25,274 bases of DNA. Source: JBBPYC01 sp038200275. Lineage in GTDB: Bacteria > Pseudomonadota > Gammaproteobacteria > Burkholderiales > Burkholderiaceae_C. Of the stretch, positions 24,475 to 25,274 are shown one piece after another; the first letter of the stretch is position 1, and every line of letters begins with the position of its first letter. The notes below the pieces were generated by a model. That model was not told the DNA's origin, searched no databases, and saw nothing but the letters and a program-made list of their open reading frames with translations. The position numbers and the translations under genes are program-made. The stretch is from NCBI GenBank assembly GCA_038200275.1, contig JBBPYC010000011.1, positions 1 through 25,274 of the forward strand. The letters are read 5' to 3'.

Positions 24475-25274
24475 ATGCAAATTCGCGTCGGCTACGAGAT
24501 GGTCTACCAGTGCTATCAGCCCACCCCGATGATTTTGTCGTTGACCATCCATAGCAGCCGGTCCAATGACTTGGTGAAGGCCGATCGGATCGTGACCGAT
24601 CCGCCAGTGCCCGTGCACGGCTATCACGACACGTTCGGCAATTGGTGCTCACGCGTGATGGCGCCGCCGGGCCGCTTCATGATCACCAGCGACGCGGTTG
24701 TGAACGACACGGGTCTTGGCGACGACGTGGCGCCGAACGCCGAGCAGATTCCGGTTGAGCAACTGCCCGACGACACCTTGCTGTATCTGCTGCAAAGCCG
24801 GTACTGCGAAACCGATCTGCTGTCGAACATGGCGTGGCAGCGGTTCGGCTCGGGCCCAACGGGTTGGGCTCGGGTGGAAGCGATCTGCGATTTCGCCAAC
24901 AAGCAAATCCAGTTCGGCTATCACAACGCGCGGCGCACGCGCACGGCGGCCGAAGCCTTCAACGAGGGCGTCGGCGTATGCCGCGACTACGCGCATCTGG
25001 CGATCACCTTGTGCCGCTGCATGAACATTCCGGCGCGCTATTGCAATGGGTTTCTGGGCGACATCGGCATGCCGCCGCCATACGGGACAATGGACTTCGC
25101 GGCCTGGATCGAGGTGTATCTCGGTGGTCGCTGGTACACATTCGACCCGCGCAACCACCAGCACATGCCGCGTATTGGCCGCGTGCTGATTGCGCGCGGA
25201 CGCGACGCAGCCGACGTCGCACTCGCCAGCACCTTCGGACCGAATTTGCTTGAAGGCTTTAAAGTCTGGACCGA
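24475..25274 (+). CDS. Transglutaminase-like family protein (cut by window edge)
   Basis: At least 266 residues; the C-terminus lies beyond the window. The N-terminal half (MQIRVGYEMVYQCYQPTPM onwards) is the beta-rich domain found before bacterial transglutaminase-like cores. The core has GVGVCRDYAHLAITLCR with Cys169, ARYCNGFLGDIG, and WYTFDPRN with Asp224. The usual His (in HAW) is replaced by Ala209 in MDFAAWIEVYLGG, so a standard Cys-His-Asp triad is absent. I recall related proteobacterial proteins with a Ser here, which would make this a subfamily trait. ATG 24475 follows GGGAG at 24462-24466, eight bases upstream. The substrate is unknown. Confidence 0.85.
   Translation, partial: MQIRVGYEMVYQCYQPTPMILSLTIHSSRSNDLVKADRIVTDPPVPVHGYHDTFGNWCSRVMAPPGRFMITSDAVVNDTGLGDDVAPNAEQIPVEQLPDDTLLYLLQSRYCETDLLSNMAWQRFGSGPTGWARVEAICDFANKQIQFGYHNARRTRTAAEAFNEGVGVCRDYAHLAITLCRCMNIPARYCNGFLGDIGMPPPYGTMDFAAWIEVYLGGRWYTFDPRNHQHMPRIGRVLIARGRDAADVALASTFGPNLLEGFKVWT

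Overview
The window is GC-rich, densely coding bacterial chromosome. The mix of genes points to a betaproteobacterium of the order Burkholderiales: a paaI-paaK phenylacetate locus, a phosphomannomutase-waaC-waaA lipopolysaccharide cluster, a DctPQM TRAP transporter, a DUF6351-like lipoprotein and a quinone-dependent PyrD. WaaC and WaaA show that it is Gram-negative. No rRNA, tRNA, CRISPR array, insertion sequence or prophage was seen.

Layout. (1) 1-1037, minus strand: the start of paaK (phenylacetate-CoA ligase, cut by the window edge) preceded by paaI (acyl-CoA thioesterase). A palindrome at 1084-1115 looks like their operator. (2) 1228-1887, plus: a FrnE/DsbA-like thiol oxidoreductase. (3) 1907-3064, minus: a stand-alone tyrosine-recombinase-like protein that has kept only part of the catalytic set. 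Its upstream gap (to 3395) carries a perfect 16-bp inverted repeat. (4) 3396-7221, plus: phosphomannomutase/phosphoglucomutase, waaC and waaA, coupled by overlapping stop and start codons and acting in LPS sugar supply and inner-core assembly. (5) 7338-10231, plus: dctP-dctQ-dctM, a complete TRAP transporter for an unidentified, probably carboxylate, substrate. (6) 10390-15271, minus: an exported histidine phosphatase followed by a 1399-residue CheB-CheR-PAS-kinase-receiver fusion. (7) 15518-17953, plus: a large DUF6351-like lipoprotein with a hydrolase-type nucleophile elbow, followed by a hairpin terminator. (8) 18056-22416, plus: a membrane-anchored spermidine-synthase-like protein, oligopeptidase A (M3), and an exported DUF4124-glutaredoxin protein. 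(9) 22464-23165, minus: rpiA, divergent from pyrD (23254-24318, plus). (10) 24475-end, plus: a transglutaminase-like protein, cut by the window edge, lacking the usual catalytic histidine.

Most of the window is housekeeping and accessory metabolism. The items most worth a second look are the recombinase-like gene with its inverted repeat, the multidomain chemosensory fusion beside a periplasmic phosphatase, the lipoprotein of unknown function, and the His-less transglutaminase. Nothing here amounts to clear evidence of a new defence or mobile system.
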